Shown here in pieces: positions 27,742 through 37,722 of a DNA stretch of 64,000 nucleotides. Position 1 is the first letter of the stretch. Each line of letters starts with the position of its first letter. A model generated the notes under the pieces. The model saw only the letters and a list, made by a program, of their open reading frames with translations, made no database searches and was not told the DNA's origin. A program made the position numbers and the translations under genes. Origin of the DNA: Pseudarthrobacter psychrotolerans (GTDB lineage Bacteria; Actinomycetota; Actinomycetes; Actinomycetales; Micrococcaceae); assembly GCF_009911795.1 (NCBI RefSeq), contig NZ_CP047898.1, positions 1,240,001 through 1,304,000 on the forward strand, written 5' to 3'.

Positions 27742-30700
27742 TCAGGCCTCTGCTTTTTCGACGAACACACTGTCTACACCTGCGGCGACCAGCACCGCTT
27801 GCGAATTGTTAAGTGAAGTTCGCTCGGATTTGAACACAAGACTCACTGAAAGGGTCTCCTTCGAAATCAAGTCACGATGCATCTCCAATTGAGCTGCCGC
27901 TTCGGGTGTCGCGCGAATGACCGTGTTGATGCGATCGCTCACATTCAGCTGTTCTTCCTTCCGTGCCTGCTGAATAGCCCGAATAACGTCACGTGCAAGC
28001 CCTTCGGCCTCAAGTTCCGGCGTGACCTCGGTGTTGAGCACTACGAAGCCGCCGCCCGGCAGGACAGCTACTGCTGTTCTTGCCACGGCAGTACCGCCCT
28101 CTGACCCTGCCACCACTGTCTCCAGCGTGTATTCCTGGGGTTCCAGTTCCAGGCCGCCGGCGGTGACCAACCCAGCATCAGAAACCGACCAGTCACGGGA
28201 CTTGGCGCCCTTGATGGCCTGCTGGACGTTTTTGCCCAGGCGCGGTCCCGCGGCGCGGGCGTTGACCACGAGCTTTTGCTCGATGCCGAACTCCTCCGGG
28301 GAGGCGCTCTCGGCGTCGAGCAGGCGCACGGAACGGATGTTCAGTTCATCGGCGACGACGGCGGCGAAGCCTTCCAGCGCATCCGCGCCGGGTGCCACCA
28401 CAGTCAGCTCCTGCAGCGGCAGGCGGACGCGAAGGTTGGCGGCCTTGCGGAGCGAGGAACCGGTGGAGCAGATCTGCTGCACGCGGTCCATCGCTTCCAC
28501 CAGCGAAGCGTTGGCCGGGAACAGCTCAGCGTCCGGCCAGTCGGCCAAGTGCACGGAACGGCCGCCGGTGAGGCCGCGCCAGATCTCCTCGGAGACCAGC
28601 GGCAACAGCGAGGCGGCCACGCGGGACACGGTTTCGAGCGCCGTGTAGAGCGCGTCGAAGGCGTCAGCGCTCTCGTCAAAGAAGCGCTGGCGGCTTCGGC
28701 GGACGTACCAGTTGGTGAGCATGTCCAGGTAGCTGCGGAGCTCATCGCAGGCGCCGGAGATGTCGTAGCTGTCCAGCTGCGCAGTGACGTTGCGGACCAG
28801 GTCGCCAGTGTTAGCCAGCAGGTACTGGTCCAAGGTGTCCTGGTAACCGTCGTAACGCAGCTTCGCGTCGTAACCCCGCGCTGTTCCACCGGCTGCGCCC
28901 GCGGCGTTCGTGTACAGCGTGAAGAAGCTGTACACGTTCCACAGCGGCAGGATGACCTGGCGGACGCCGTCGCGGATTCCCTGTTCGGTGACCACCAGGT
29001 TGCCGCCGCGCAGGATGGGGCTGGACATCAGGAACCAGCGCATGGCGTCGGAACCGTCGCGGTCCAGGACCTCGGACACGTCCGGGTAGTTGCGCAGGCT
29101 CTTGGACATCTTCTGCCCGTCGGAGCCCAGCACGATGCCGTGGCTGATGACGTTCCGGAAGGCCGGGCGGTCAAACAGCGCCGTGGACAGGATGTGCAGC
29201 ATGTAGAACCAGCCGCGGGTCTGCCCGATGTACTCCACGATGAAGTCCGCCGGGTTGTGTGTGTCGAACCAGGCTTCGTTCTGGAACGGGTAGTGCACTT
29301 GGCCGTAGGGCATGGAGCCGGAGTCGAACCAGACGTCCAGGACGTCCTCCACGCGGCGCATCACGGACTGGCCCTCTTCGGGGGTCCGGGGATCGTCCGG
29401 GTTGGGCCGGGTCAGTTCGTCGATGAACGGGCGGTGCAGGTCGACCTGGCCGGCCTTGTTCAGTGGAAGGCGGCCGAAGTCGGCCTCGATTTCGGCCAGG
29501 GAACCGTAGACATCCGTCCGCGGGTATTCCGGGTCGCTGGACTGCCACACGGGGATGGGGCTGCCCCAGTAGCGGTTGCGGCTGATGGACCAGTCGCGGG
29601 CGTTGGCCAGCCACTTGCCGAACTGGCCGTCCTTGACGTTCCCGGGGATCCAGTTGATCTCCTGGTTCAGTTCGGACATGCGGTCCTTGATCTTGGTGAC
29701 TTCCACATACCAGGACGAAACAGCGCGGTAGATCAGGGGGTTGCGGCAGCGCCAGCAGTGCGGGTAGCTGTGCTCGTAGCTTGCCTGGCGGACCAGCCGG
29801 CCTTGCGCGCGCAGCACCTGGGTGATGGGCTTGTTGGCCTCGAACACCTGCAGGCCCACGATGTCGTGCAGGTCGCCGTGGCTGAACAGCGGCAGGAACT
29901 TGGCGCCTTCATCGACGGACAGGACTACCGGGATGCCGGCCTCTTCACAGACCTTCTGGTCGTCTTCACCGTAGGCGGGCGCCTGGTGGACGATGCCGGT
30001 GCCATCGGTGGTGGTGACGTAGTCGGCCACGAGGAAACGCCAGGCGTTCTGGGTCCCGTACTTTTCGTCGTCGCGGAAGTCGTTCCACAGCGGCTGGTAC
30101 GCCAGGCCCGCAAGTTCCGCACCGGTGTGGGTTGACGTCACGGCGGCCTCGGCGGAATCCACATCCTCATAGCCCAGGTCCTTGGCGTACGCGGCCAGCA
30201 GGTCAGCGGCGAGGAGGAAGCTTCCGGTAACCGGGGCGTCCGGCGAGGCGGCCTTGACGCCGCTGGGTCCGGCGGGCAGCACGGCGTAGGTGATGGAAGG
30301 CCCGACGGCGAGCGCGAGGTTGGTGGGCAGCGTCCAGGGCGTGGTGGTCCAGGCGAGCGCCAGCACGCCGGCGAGCTGCTTCGACAGCTCCGTCTCCCCT
30401 GCTGAGATGGGGAACGTCACCGTAACTGTCTGATCCTGGCGGTTCTTGTAGACGTCGTCGTCCATGCGCAGTTCATGGTTCGACAGCGGCGTTTCGTCCT
30501 TCCAGCAGTACGGCAGCACGCGGTAGCCGTTGTATGTCAGGCCTTTTTCGTGCAGCTGCTTGAAGGCCCACAGGACCGACTCCATGTATTCGACGTTGAG
30601 CGTCTTGTAGTCGTTCTCGAAGTCCACCCAGCGGGCCTGGCGGGTGACGTAGCTCTTCCATTCATCGGCGTACTTCATCACGGAGGCACGGCAGGCGGCG

Positions 30701-31128
30701 TTAAACTTGTCGATGCCCATGGTCTCGATCTGGGTCTTGTCCGTCATGCCCAGCTGCTTCATGGCTTCCAGCTCAGCCGGCAGGCCGTGGGTGTCCCAGC
30801 CGAAGCGGCGTTCCACGCGGCGGCCGCGCTGGGTCTGGTACCGGCCCACGAGGTCCTTGGCGTACCCGGTCAGGAGGTGGCCGTAGTGCGGCAGGCCGTT
30901 GGCGAAGGGAGGACCGTCGTAGAAGACGAATTCGTTGCTGCCGGGCTGCCCGCCGGGGGCGTCGGCGCTGCGCTGGTCGATGCTGGCCTGGAAGGTGCCG
31001 TCCTGGTCCCAGTACTTCAGGATGCGCTCTTCGATCTCCGGGAACTTCACGGAGTGGGAGACACCAGCGGCAGCGCCGCTCGAAACGGTAGCCGAAGGGG
31101 AGGCTGAGGCTTTGGGGTAATACGTCAT
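27742..31128 (-). CDS. ileS: isoleucine-tRNA ligase
   Basis: 1128 aa class I synthetase. The HIGH motif is [10 protein letters not shown] (about residue 62), the KMSKS motif is [11 protein letters not shown] (about 608), and the CP1 editing domain lies between them (residues about 195-400). The C-terminus is the long actinobacterial form with an anticodon-binding domain. The start at 31128 follows AGGA at 8 nt; an ATG at 31137 is an alternative. Expression is controlled by the T-box leader immediately upstream. Confidence 0.95.
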   Translation of the reverse strand: MTYYPKASASPSATVSSGAAAGVSHSVKFPEIEERILKYWDQDGTFQASIDQRSADAPGGQPGSNEFVFYDGPPFANGLPHYGHLLTGYAKDLVGRYQTQRGRRVERRFGWDTHGLPAELEAMKQLGMTDKTQIETMGIDKFNAACRASVMKYADEWKSYVTRQARWVDFENDYKTLNVEYMESVLWAFKQLHEKGLTYNGYRVLPYCWKDETPLSNHELRMDDDVYKNRQDQTVTVTFPISAGETELSKQLAGVLALAWTTTPWTLPTNLALAVGPSITYAVLPAGPSGVKAASPDAPVTGSFLLAADLLAAYAKDLGYEDVDSAEAAVTSTHTGAELAGLAYQPLWNDFRDDEKYGTQNAWRFLVADYVTTTDGTGIVHQAPAYGEDDQKVCEEAGIPVVLSVDEGAKFLPLFSHGDLHDIVGLQVFEANKPITQVLRAQGRLVRQASYEHSYPHCWRCRNPLIYRAVSSWYVEVTKIKDRMSELNQEINWIPGNVKDGQFGKWLANARDWSISRNRYWGSPIPVWQSSDPEYPRTDVYGSLAEIEADFGRLPLNKAGQVDLHRPFIDELTRPNPDDPRTPEEGQSVMRRVEDVLDVWFDSGSMPYGQVHYPFQNEAWFDTHNPADFIVEYIGQTRGWFYMLHILSTALFDRPAFRNVISHGIVLGSDGQKMSKSLRNYPDVSEVLDRDGSDAMRWFLMSSPILRGGNLVVTEQGIRDGVRQVILPLWNVYSFFTLYTNAAGAAGGTARGYDAKLRYDGYQDTLDQYLLANTGDLVRNVTAQLDSYDISGACDELRSYLDMLTNWYVRRSRQRFFDESADAFDALYTALETVSRVAASLLPLVSEEIWRGLTGGRSVHLADWPDAELFPANASLVEAMDRVQQICSTGSSLRKAANLRVRLPLQELTVVAPGADALEGFAAVVADELNIRSVRLLDAESASPEEFGIEQKLVVNARAAGPRLGKNVQQAIKGAKSRDWSVSDAGLVTAGGLELEPQEYTLETVVAGSEGGTAVARTAVAVLPGGGFVVLNTEVTPELEAEGLARDVIRAIQQARKEEQLNVSDRINTVIRATPEAAAQLEMHRDLISKETLSVSLVFKSERTSLNNSQAVLVAAGVDSVFVEKAEA

Positions 31129-31137
31129 TCTCGACAT

Positions 31138-31430
31138 CCTGGGTTGAGCTGGTGAACCATTCAGCCGCTGCTGACTGGTTCCGTTCAGGATGCGAGGACG
31201 GCTCGTGTGCTGTCCTGGGACTGCACGCTGACCGCGGTACCACCTCACTTACCGGCACTCCACCACGCTCCGTGGAGAGCTGTTGTTGCGCCGGCCGCTC
31301 ATTACTGCTGTGACGGGCTTACCCGTCCGGTTCTACTGACACAGGAGTCCAGGTAACAGGACTGCCGGCGTTTTCTTCCGGAAGCTCACCGGTGATGGCC
31401 GGGTCAAAGCTGCTACTCGATTCTACCCGG
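31138..31430 (-). promoter_or_regulatory. T-box leader (tRNA-Ile sensing) of ileS
   Basis: The minus-strand leader carries the conserved T-box AGGTGGTACCGCGG at 31232-31245 and a short stem-I region (GCCATCACCGGTGAGCTTCC) whose specifier is ATC at 31394-31396, an isoleucine codon. No terminator with a U-tract lies between the T-box and the start codon, so regulation is expected to be translational, as in the ultrashort stem-I ileS T-boxes known from actinobacteria. Uncharged tRNA-Ile would raise ileS translation. Confidence 0.9.
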
Positions 31431-31439
31431 AAAATTACA

Positions 31440-31469
31440 CCAAACTGCACCCGGATGAGTGCAGTTTGG
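31440..31469 (-). terminator. intrinsic terminator of the phosphodiesterase gene
   Basis: Minus strand CCAAACTGCAC, 8-nt loop, GTGCAGTTTGG followed by TGTAATTTT, 15 bp after the stop of the upstream gene and just before the T-box leader. Confidence 0.8.
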
Positions 31470-31483
31470 CGCATTGTTCGACC

Positions 31484-32578
31484 CTAGTGTCCAGGCTGGA
31501 GCTCGAAGCGGTGCGGCAGCTTCATGCCGGACTCGGCCATCACCTCGCGAAGACGGTCCGGATAGTCGGTGATGAGGCCGTCGACGCCGGCTCCGATCAG
31601 TGCGCGCATGGTGGGCTTATCGTCGACAGTCCACGGGATGACCTGCATCCCGGCGGCGTGCGCACGCTCCACCATGTCCGCGGTGACGTAGGGGACGTAG
31701 CCGGGGTCAGTGACTTGTCCGTTTTGCGGCGTGCCATGCACAGGCGAGACGGCGTCGAAACCCAGGGAGGACGCCGCCGCAATGAGGTCTCCGCCGAAGT
31801 CGTCCGCGTCAATACCGCCAAGCCACGGTGAGCTGCCCGGCTGGCCGGCCTGCAGGAAGTCCTTGTTGGTCAGGGCCACCGTCCGGATCTGGGGATCGCG
31901 CTCCTGGACGAGGCGCAATGAGCCCCAATCGAAGCTCTCGATCGAGACGCGGCCCTGCATGTGGGCGGCCTTGATTTCGCGGAGCGCGACGTCGACGAAC
32001 TGCTCGCGAGGGGCGGTCTCCTGCGGGGCACCCGCTTCCACCTTGGTCTCGATGTTGAACTTGACTTGGCTGGCCCGGTAGGAGTCCGCCAGGGCGAACA
32101 CCTCGGCGAGCGTGGGCATCTTGGCGCCCGGCGAGGCCTGCTGGCCCGGGAACTGCGGCAGCGTGAGGCTGCCGCAGTCCAGGCTACGGACCTGTTCGAA
32201 CGTCAGATCCTTGATGTATTTACCCACGTAGGGGAACTGGGGGTCGTTCGGCGTCACTGGGGCCGTGTCCAGGCACTTCTTGTCGCTGATCTTGCGGTCG
32301 TGCGTAATGACCTCGCGACCGTCCTTGGTGATCTGGAGATCCAGCTCAAGGGTGGACACTCCGGTCTCGATGCCTTTGGCGAAGGAGGCCAGCGTCGACT
32401 CGACGGTGAGGCCGATCCCTCCGCGGTGGGCTTCAAGATCGAAATGATTGTCCTGACTGTCCTGGCTGTTGTGGCCGGGGCCGTCGGCGTTGGTGCTCGC
32501 GGCATGGGCCTGGGCCGAGGTGGCGAGCAGCAAGGCTGCGCTGAGTACGGCAGCGCCGAGCTTCGTCGGGGTTCGCAT
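31484..32578 (-). CDS. secreted glycerophosphodiester phosphodiesterase family protein
   Basis: 364 aa. Signal peptide MRTPTKLGAAVLSAALLLATSAQAHA precedes the GDPD TIM-barrel (residues about 47-355). Catalytic elements are visible: LEAHRGG with ESTLASF, ELDLQITKDG, and ITHDRKI. It hydrolyses glycerophosphodiesters to glycerol-3-phosphate outside the membrane. The start was chosen at the ATG at 32578 (GGAG 9 nt before) because it opens the signal peptide. Confidence 0.9.
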   Translation of the reverse strand: MRTPTKLGAAVLSAALLLATSAQAHAASTNADGPGHNSQDSQDNHFDLEAHRGGIGLTVESTLASFAKGIETGVSTLELDLQITKDGREVITHDRKISDKKCLDTAPVTPNDPQFPYVGKYIKDLTFEQVRSLDCGSLTLPQFPGQQASPGAKMPTLAEVFALADSYRASQVKFNIETKVEAGAPQETAPREQFVDVALREIKAAHMQGRVSIESFDWGSLRLVQERDPQIRTVALTNKDFLQAGQPGSSPWLGGIDADDFGGDLIAAASSLGFDAVSPVHGTPQNGQVTDPGYVPYVTADMVERAHAAGMQVIPWTVDDKPTMRALIGAGVDGLITDYPDRLREVMAESGMKLPHRFELQPGH

Positions 32579-32792
32579 GGGAAGGGTCTCCACTCTGGTG
32601 GTGTGCAGTCGAACAAGCCACCATTGCCGTCCCGGGCCAACAGCGGACCACACGGGCCTGATGGGCGCGCCACGCGGAGGTGAACGTCATTCGTCGCCGC
32701 AGCTCGAACTCCCTCAGCCTGGGCGGGCGTAACCCGGGTCCACTGTCTGGAATCGTGCGCATGACCGTCCCACTCCGGGTCCGAGCCGCCAC

Positions 32793-33489
32793 GTGACGCG
32801 TGCGGCCTTCAGCTGGCGGGTGCTGGCCCTGCTGGCGGCCGCCCCAGTGGCAGCACTGTCCATATTCCGCGCCGTACCCGCAGCGTGGCCCACGCTCGTG
32901 GTGCAGTCCCTGGCCTTCACACCGTGGCTGGTACTGCCGGCGGCCGCGGGACTGCTGTTCGCCGTGCTGGGCCGGCGCGGGTGGCTGGTCGTGGCGGCAA
33001 CGCGGACGCTGCCGAGAGTGTCAGTCTGGTCCGGGACAACGGCATCGGGCTGCTGACCATCCAGGAATAGACGCCGGCGTTGGAAGACCGGCTGGCGGCC
33101 GAGGGTCTTGCGGCCCTGCTTCCGAACCCGATCAGCCACCCGGTGAACGGCGCCGCCGGCAGCGCGTTTACTCAAGCCACCCGATGCAGCAACCGGGCGC
33201 CTTGCCGGATTCCCAGTTCCAGATGACGACGGTCCGCCTCACCCTGGGCGCCGGCGGCGCCGATCCTGGCGCACTGGACGCCGGCGGGCGGCAAATGGTG
33301 GATGTGGCAACAGCGGACGGCTCGCGGCTAGTGCCCACCCGGCCGATGGATGGGCAACTGCTTCCCGGCATCACCATCGACCACCTGGTCACCAGCCCCG
33401 GACTGGCCAGCTCAGGCTACGAAGTCCATCGGGTGCCGGGCACGGACCGCGCCGCCGTCCTGACAACCCTGGCTATCCCCGCCGGCTGA
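32793..33489 (+). pseudogene. decayed endonuclease/exonuclease/phosphatase family membrane protein
   Basis: Remnant of a gene usually about 330 aa. Frame 1 gives an N-terminus with two membrane helices (LALLAAAPVAALSIFRAV; VVQSLAFTPWLVLPAAAGL) and ends at 33056. Homologous sequence continues in other frames: SVSLVRDNGIGLLTIQE then an in-frame TAG at 33068, then GLAALLPNPISHPV, and finally from about 33170 YSSHPMQQ... to GITIDHLVTSPGLASSGYE near the end. The central part that normally carries the catalytic Asn/His residues is missing. Stop, frameshifts and deletions together show real decay, not a single base error. Confidence 0.75.
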
Positions 33490-33503
33490 CCAGCTCCGGC
33501 AGA

Positions 33504-34307
33504 TCAGGCCTTGCGGATCAGCTTGTGGGTGGCTGCCTGGGCAACGGGCCGGATCACGATCTGGTCCAGGTTGACGTGGTGCGGCGCGCTGACGGCATAG
33601 CGCACCACGTCTGCCACGTCGGCCGGCGTCAGGGGCTTCTCCACGCCCTGGTAGACCTTCGCAGCGGCGCCCTCGTCACCGAAGCGGTTGAGTGCGAACT
33701 CTTCGGTGTGGACAAGGCCGGGGGCTACCTCGATGACGCGGACGTTGTGCTCCGCCTCTTCCAGCCGGAGGGCGCCGGTCAGCGCGTGCTGGGCAAACTT
33801 GGCGGCGTTGTATCCGCCGCCGCCCTCGTAGGCCACCAGTCCGGCGGTCGATGTCAGGTTCAGGACAGTTCCTTCGCCGTTGGCACGGAGCATCGGCAGG
33901 AACGCCCGGGTGAGCTTCATGGTGCCAAGGACGTTGACCCGGAACATCCATTCCCAGTCCTCGGTGTTGGACGCGCCCACCAGGTCGGCGCCGCGAGCCC
34001 CGCCGGCGATGTTGATCAGCGTCCCCACACCGCCCGCTTCGGTGACTCGGGCAAGCAGCCGGGCGACGTCGTCGTCCTCGGTGATATCAGCGGGAATTCC
34101 GACGGCGCCTGTTTCAGCTTCCAGCGCGGCCAGCCGTTCGGCGCGGCGCGCCACAGCGAACACCGTCCAGCCTTCCGCCCGCAATGCCCGCACGGTAGCC
34201 TGGCCGATGCCCGTGCTGGCGCCGGTAACGACGGCCGCCTTGTTCTGGAGTGAATCGTTTGGTGATGCCTGGCCTGGTGCTGTCGCCTTGCGTGAATCCT
34301 CAGTCAT
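33504..34307 (-). CDS. short-chain dehydrogenase/reductase (SDR) family oxidoreductase
   Basis: 267 aa classical SDR. NAD(P) motif VVTGASTGIGQAT (about residue 27), catalytic Ser in LNLTSTAGL and the YNAAK pair (about residue 164). The N-terminal 20 residues are disordered. The closest named relatives are YdfG-like serine/3-hydroxy acid dehydrogenases; the substrate here is unknown. It faces the decayed gene at 32793. Confidence 0.88.
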   Translation of the reverse strand: MTEDSRKATAPGQASPNDSLQNKAAVVTGASTGIGQATVRALRAEGWTVFAVARRAERLAALEAETGAVGIPADITEDDDVARLLARVTEAGGVGTLINIAGGARGADLVGASNTEDWEWMFRVNVLGTMKLTRAFLPMLRANGEGTVLNLTSTAGLVAYEGGGGYNAAKFAQHALTGALRLEEAEHNVRVIEVAPGLVHTEEFALNRFGDEGAAAKVYQGVEKPLTPADVADVVRYAVSAPHHVNLDQIVIRPVAQAATHKLIRKA

Positions 34308-34331
34308 GGCACCACCCTAACGGCAGCGCAG

Positions 34332-34706
34332 CTACCGGTGCTTGAGTATGAACTCGAGTAACACCCGGGCGTGGTTCACGTCAGGATCCCGCGCTCCGTA
34401 AAGGAGGGTCACCCGGCTGTTGGCGGCCGCCAGGTCCAGGAGCGTGGCAACGGCGGGGTTGTTCTCCAGCTCCTGCCGGTACTTCAGCCTGAAGTCCTCG
34501 AAGCGCTCCTTCATGTGCCCGAATTCCTGCCGCAGCGGCGCTGAAGGCGCAACGTCCTTCAGCCAGAGGTCCAACCGGGCATCGACTTTGCTGACCCCGC
34601 GGGGCCAAAGCCTGTCCACCAGAACCCGGCAGCCGTCGTCGTCCGCCGGTGCGTCATAGATGCGCTTGGTCCCAAAGCTATCCGCGGTTGTGCCCATCTC
34701 CCGCAT
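34332..34706 (-). CDS. DUF488 family protein (YeaO-like)
   Basis: 124 aa. DUF488 features: VLVDRLWPRGVSK, LDLWLKDVAPS and the C-terminal VTLLYGARDPDVNHA. The start may be the ATG at 34706 or the ATG at 34697; neither has an ideal ribosome site. The frame stays open far upstream across valS on the opposite strand, which is a shadow effect. Biochemical function of the family is not established. Divergent from valS with only 42 bp between. Confidence 0.85.
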   Translation of the reverse strand: MREMGTTADSFGTKRIYDAPADDDGCRVLVDRLWPRGVSKVDARLDLWLKDVAPSAPLRQEFGHMKERFEDFRLKYRQELENNPAVATLLDLAAANSRVTLLYGARDPDVNHARVLLEFILKHR

Positions 34707-34748
34707 GCTACGGCAGGCCCCGCCACCGGAACATGAAACAATTGCCAA

Positions 34749-37367
34749 ATGGCTGAAGACACTCAGGGTACAGACACGCCCTCCACCGCCCCTATCAACG
34801 TTCCGGACAAGCCCGCCCTTGAGGGGCTCGAAGCTGCCCTCACGCAGCGCTGGCTTGCCGAAGGGACCTACAAGTTCAACCCGGACACCACCCGGGAGCA
34901 GGTCTACTCGATCGACACTCCCCCGCCTACCGCGTCGGGCTCCCTGCACGTGGGGCACATGTTCTCCTTTACGCAGACGGATGTGCTGGCCCGCTACCAG
35001 CGCATGATCGGCAAGAACGTGTTCTACCCGATGGGTTGGGACGACAACGGCCTGCCCACCGAGCGCCGCGTGCAGAACTACTACGGCGTGCGCTGCGATC
35101 CGGCCATCCCGTACGACGCCAGCTACCGCGCTCCGGTCGAGCCGGCCAAGAACCAGCGCGATTTCGACGTCGTCTCGCGCCGGAACTTCATCGAGCTGTG
35201 TGAAGAACTTGCTGTGGAGGACGAGAAGGTTTTCGAAAGCCTGTTCCAGCAGCTCGGACTTTCCGTGGACTGGCAGCTGACGTACCGGACCATCGACGAC
35301 GCCTCCCGCGAAGTCTCCCAGCGCGCCTTCCTGGCCAACCTGGCAGCCGGCGACGCCTACATGGCCGAGGCGCCCACCCTGTGGGACATCACCTTCCGCA
35401 CGGCCGTGGCCCAGGCGGAGCTCGAAGACCGCGAAGTTGCCGGCGCGTACTACCGCTACCCGTTCTTCACCGAAGACGGCGAAAAGATCTACGTCGAGAC
35501 CACCCGTCCCGAGCTCCTGGCAGCCTGCGCCGCCCTGGTGGCAAACCCCGACGACGAGCGGTACCAGCCGCTGTTCGGCAAGAAGGTCACGTCCCCGGTC
35601 TTCGGGGTTGAGGTTGAGGTCAGGGCCCACCCGCTGGCCAAGGCTGACAAGGGCTCCGGCATCGCCATGGTGTGTACCTTCGGTGACCTCACCGACGTCA
35701 CCTGGTGGCGGGAACTGCAGCTGCCCACCCGCGCCATTGTTGGCCGGGACGGGCGGATCATCGGCGAAACACCGGACTGGATCACCACCGACGCAGGCCG
35801 CACCGCCTACGAAGCCATCGCGGGCAAGACCGTTTTCAGCGCCAAGGAAGCGGTAGTGGAGCTCCTGGCCGCCGACGATCTGATCGACGGCGAACCGAAG
35901 AAGATCATGCACCCCGTGAACTTCTACGAAAAGGGCGACAAGCCCCTTGAGGTTGTCACCTCACGCCAGTGGTACTACCGCAACGGCGGCCGCGACGAAG
36001 AGCGCCGCGCACGCCTGATCGCGCGCGGCCACGAGATCGACTTCCACCCGGCTTTTATGCGGTCCCGCTACGAGAACTGGATCTCCGGGCTGAACGGCGA
36101 CTGGCTCGTATCCCGCCAGCGCTTCTTCGGTGTGCCCATCCCCGTCTGGTACCCGCTGGATGCCGATGGCAACCCGCAGTACGACGCCCCGATCGTGCCT
36201 CTGGACGAGCAGCTGCCGGTTGACCCCGCGGCCGATGCCGCACCGGGTTACAACGAGGCACAGCGGGGTGTTCCCGGTGGCTTCGCCGGCGACGCCGACA
36301 TCCTCGATACGTGGGCCACGTCTTCCCTGACACCGCAGATTGTGGGCGGCTGGAGCCGGGACGAGGACCTCTTTGCCAAGGTGTTCCCGTTTGACCTGCG
36401 CCCCCAGGGCCACGACATCATCCGCACCTGGCTCTTCTCCTCGGTGGTCCAGGCTGATGCGCTGCAGCACGCCGCGCCATGGAAGCATGCCGCCATCTCT
36501 GGCTGGATCCTGGACCCGGACCGGAAGAAGATGTCCAAGTCCAAGGGCAACGTGGTGGTTCCCACCGACGTGCTGGACGAATTCGGCTCTGACGCGGTCC
36601 GCTACTGGGCCACGTCCGCCAAGCTCGGCGCGGACACGGCCTACGAGATTGCGCAGATGAAGATCGGCCGCCGCCTGGCCATCAAACTGCTGAACGCCTC
36701 AAAGTTCGTCCTGAACCTGGGCGCGACGGAGAATTCAGTGGTCTCCACCGATCTCTCGGTCCTGACCAACCCCTTGGACCGCGCGGTGCTCGCCCAGCTG
36801 GCCGAGGTGGTGCGTCAGTCCACCAAGGCGTTCGAGAACTACGACTACGCCAGGGCCCTGCAGATCACCGAGAGCTTCTTCTGGCAGTTCACGGACGATT
36901 ACGTGGAGCTCATCAAGGACCGCGCCTACGGTGCCGCCGGCGACGCTGAGCAGGCGTCCGTGCTGGCAGCACTTGCCACCAGTCTGGACACGCTGCTGCG
37001 CCTGTTCGCCCCGTTCCTGCCCTTCGCCACCGAAGAGGTCTGGGGCTGGTGGCGCACCGGCTCCGTGCACCGTGCCCAGTGGCCCACCGCAGTGGACGTG
37101 GACGGCGACACCACGCTGCTCGCCACCGTTGGCACGGCCCTGAGCGGTGTCCGCAAGGCGAAGTCCGAGGCCAAGGTCAAGCAGCGGACCGAGGTCCTTT
37201 CCGCCACCATCACGGCCTCGGAATCCCTGACCACACAGCTGAAGGCCGGACTTGGCGACCTGAAGGCAGCCTCGAACGCCCGCGAGCTGACCCTCGTAGC
37301 AGGCGACGGCGAACTGGCAGTCAGCGACGTTGTGCTGGCCGCTCCGGAGGAACAGCCCAAGGCCTGA
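34749..37367 (+). CDS. valS: valine-tRNA ligase
   Basis: 872 aa class I synthetase. The HIGH motif is SGSLHVGHMFSFTQ (about residue 63) and the KMSKS motif is KKMSKSKGNVVVP (about 594); the editing domain lies between. The C-terminus has a short coiled-coil tail with KAKSEAKVKQRTE. No Shine-Dalgarno is visible: AACAAT lies 6 nt before the ATG, so the mRNA may be leaderless. Ends in a strong terminator. Confidence 0.95.
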   Translation: MAEDTQGTDTPSTAPINVPDKPALEGLEAALTQRWLAEGTYKFNPDTTREQVYSIDTPPPTASGSLHVGHMFSFTQTDVLARYQRMIGKNVFYPMGWDDNGLPTERRVQNYYGVRCDPAIPYDASYRAPVEPAKNQRDFDVVSRRNFIELCEELAVEDEKVFESLFQQLGLSVDWQLTYRTIDDASREVSQRAFLANLAAGDAYMAEAPTLWDITFRTAVAQAELEDREVAGAYYRYPFFTEDGEKIYVETTRPELLAACAALVANPDDERYQPLFGKKVTSPVFGVEVEVRAHPLAKADKGSGIAMVCTFGDLTDVTWWRELQLPTRAIVGRDGRIIGETPDWITTDAGRTAYEAIAGKTVFSAKEAVVELLAADDLIDGEPKKIMHPVNFYEKGDKPLEVVTSRQWYYRNGGRDEERRARLIARGHEIDFHPAFMRSRYENWISGLNGDWLVSRQRFFGVPIPVWYPLDADGNPQYDAPIVPLDEQLPVDPAADAAPGYNEAQRGVPGGFAGDADILDTWATSSLTPQIVGGWSRDEDLFAKVFPFDLRPQGHDIIRTWLFSSVVQADALQHAAPWKHAAISGWILDPDRKKMSKSKGNVVVPTDVLDEFGSDAVRYWATSAKLGADTAYEIAQMKIGRRLAIKLLNASKFVLNLGATENSVVSTDLSVLTNPLDRAVLAQLAEVVRQSTKAFENYDYARALQITESFFWQFTDDYVELIKDRAYGAAGDAEQASVLAALATSLDTLLRLFAPFLPFATEEVWGWWRTGSVHRAQWPTAVDVDGDTTLLATVGTALSGVRKAKSEAKVKQRTEVLSATITASESLTTQLKAGLGDLKAASNARELTLVAGDGELAVSDVVLAAPEEQPKA

Positions 37368-37386
37368 CCGGTTCTAGGCCCAGTTT

Positions 37387-37417
37387 CAGGGCTGCCCTCT
37401 TTGGGCAGCCCTGTTTT
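37387..37417 (+). terminator. intrinsic terminator of valS
   Basis: CAGGGCTGCCC-TCTT-TGGGCAGCCCTG followed by TTTTT, 20 bp after the valS stop. Confidence 0.9.
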
Positions 37418-37722
37418 TGGGCAAAGGGGAAGCCCCATCAGCGTTTTGCCGTTGGTGGGGCTTCGACTTGTCGGCCATCCTGGTGACGTCTTTGATGGTC
37501 TGGCAGGATCCTCGGATCTTCAGGTCTTCCTACCTCGTCACTGGTAGCTTGTATCTGACTTTGCCGATGGCTGCGTCGGATACATATCACTGAATCTTTG
37601 GTTCCTGCGTCTCACTTCTTTCGAAGTGGGTAAGAACCATTGTTGTCCCGAAGGTTTGGATGCGCAAGAGCCCCGGGCGAACTACATCAGAGTAGTTCGT
37701 CCGGGGCTCTTTGCTGTCTGCG
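37418..37722. other. intergenic region with two further hairpins, no gene seen
   Basis: 305 bp without a supportable coding frame. It contains GAAGCCCCA...TGGGGCTTC at 37430-37466 and an 18-bp hairpin at 37667-37711 (AGAGCCCCGGGCGAACTAC / GTAGTTCGTCCGGGGCTCT), which is flanked by TTTG and probably terminates the minus-strand gene at 37723. The stretch 37470-37660 is less GC-rich than its surroundings and I recognise nothing in it. Confidence 0.5.

Noticed and set aside
28276..30135. 619-codon plus-strand frame opposite ileS
   Set aside because: Mirror of ileS; ileS itself is complete with both synthetase motifs.
34332..35912. Long minus-strand open frame across the start of valS
   Set aside because: Only its last 124 codons (DUF488) look like protein; the rest is the mirror image of valS codon bias.
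37418..37722. Insertion-sequence remnant after valS
   Set aside because: Two hairpins and lower GC drew attention, but there is no transposase-like frame, no flanking duplication and no clear terminal repeats.
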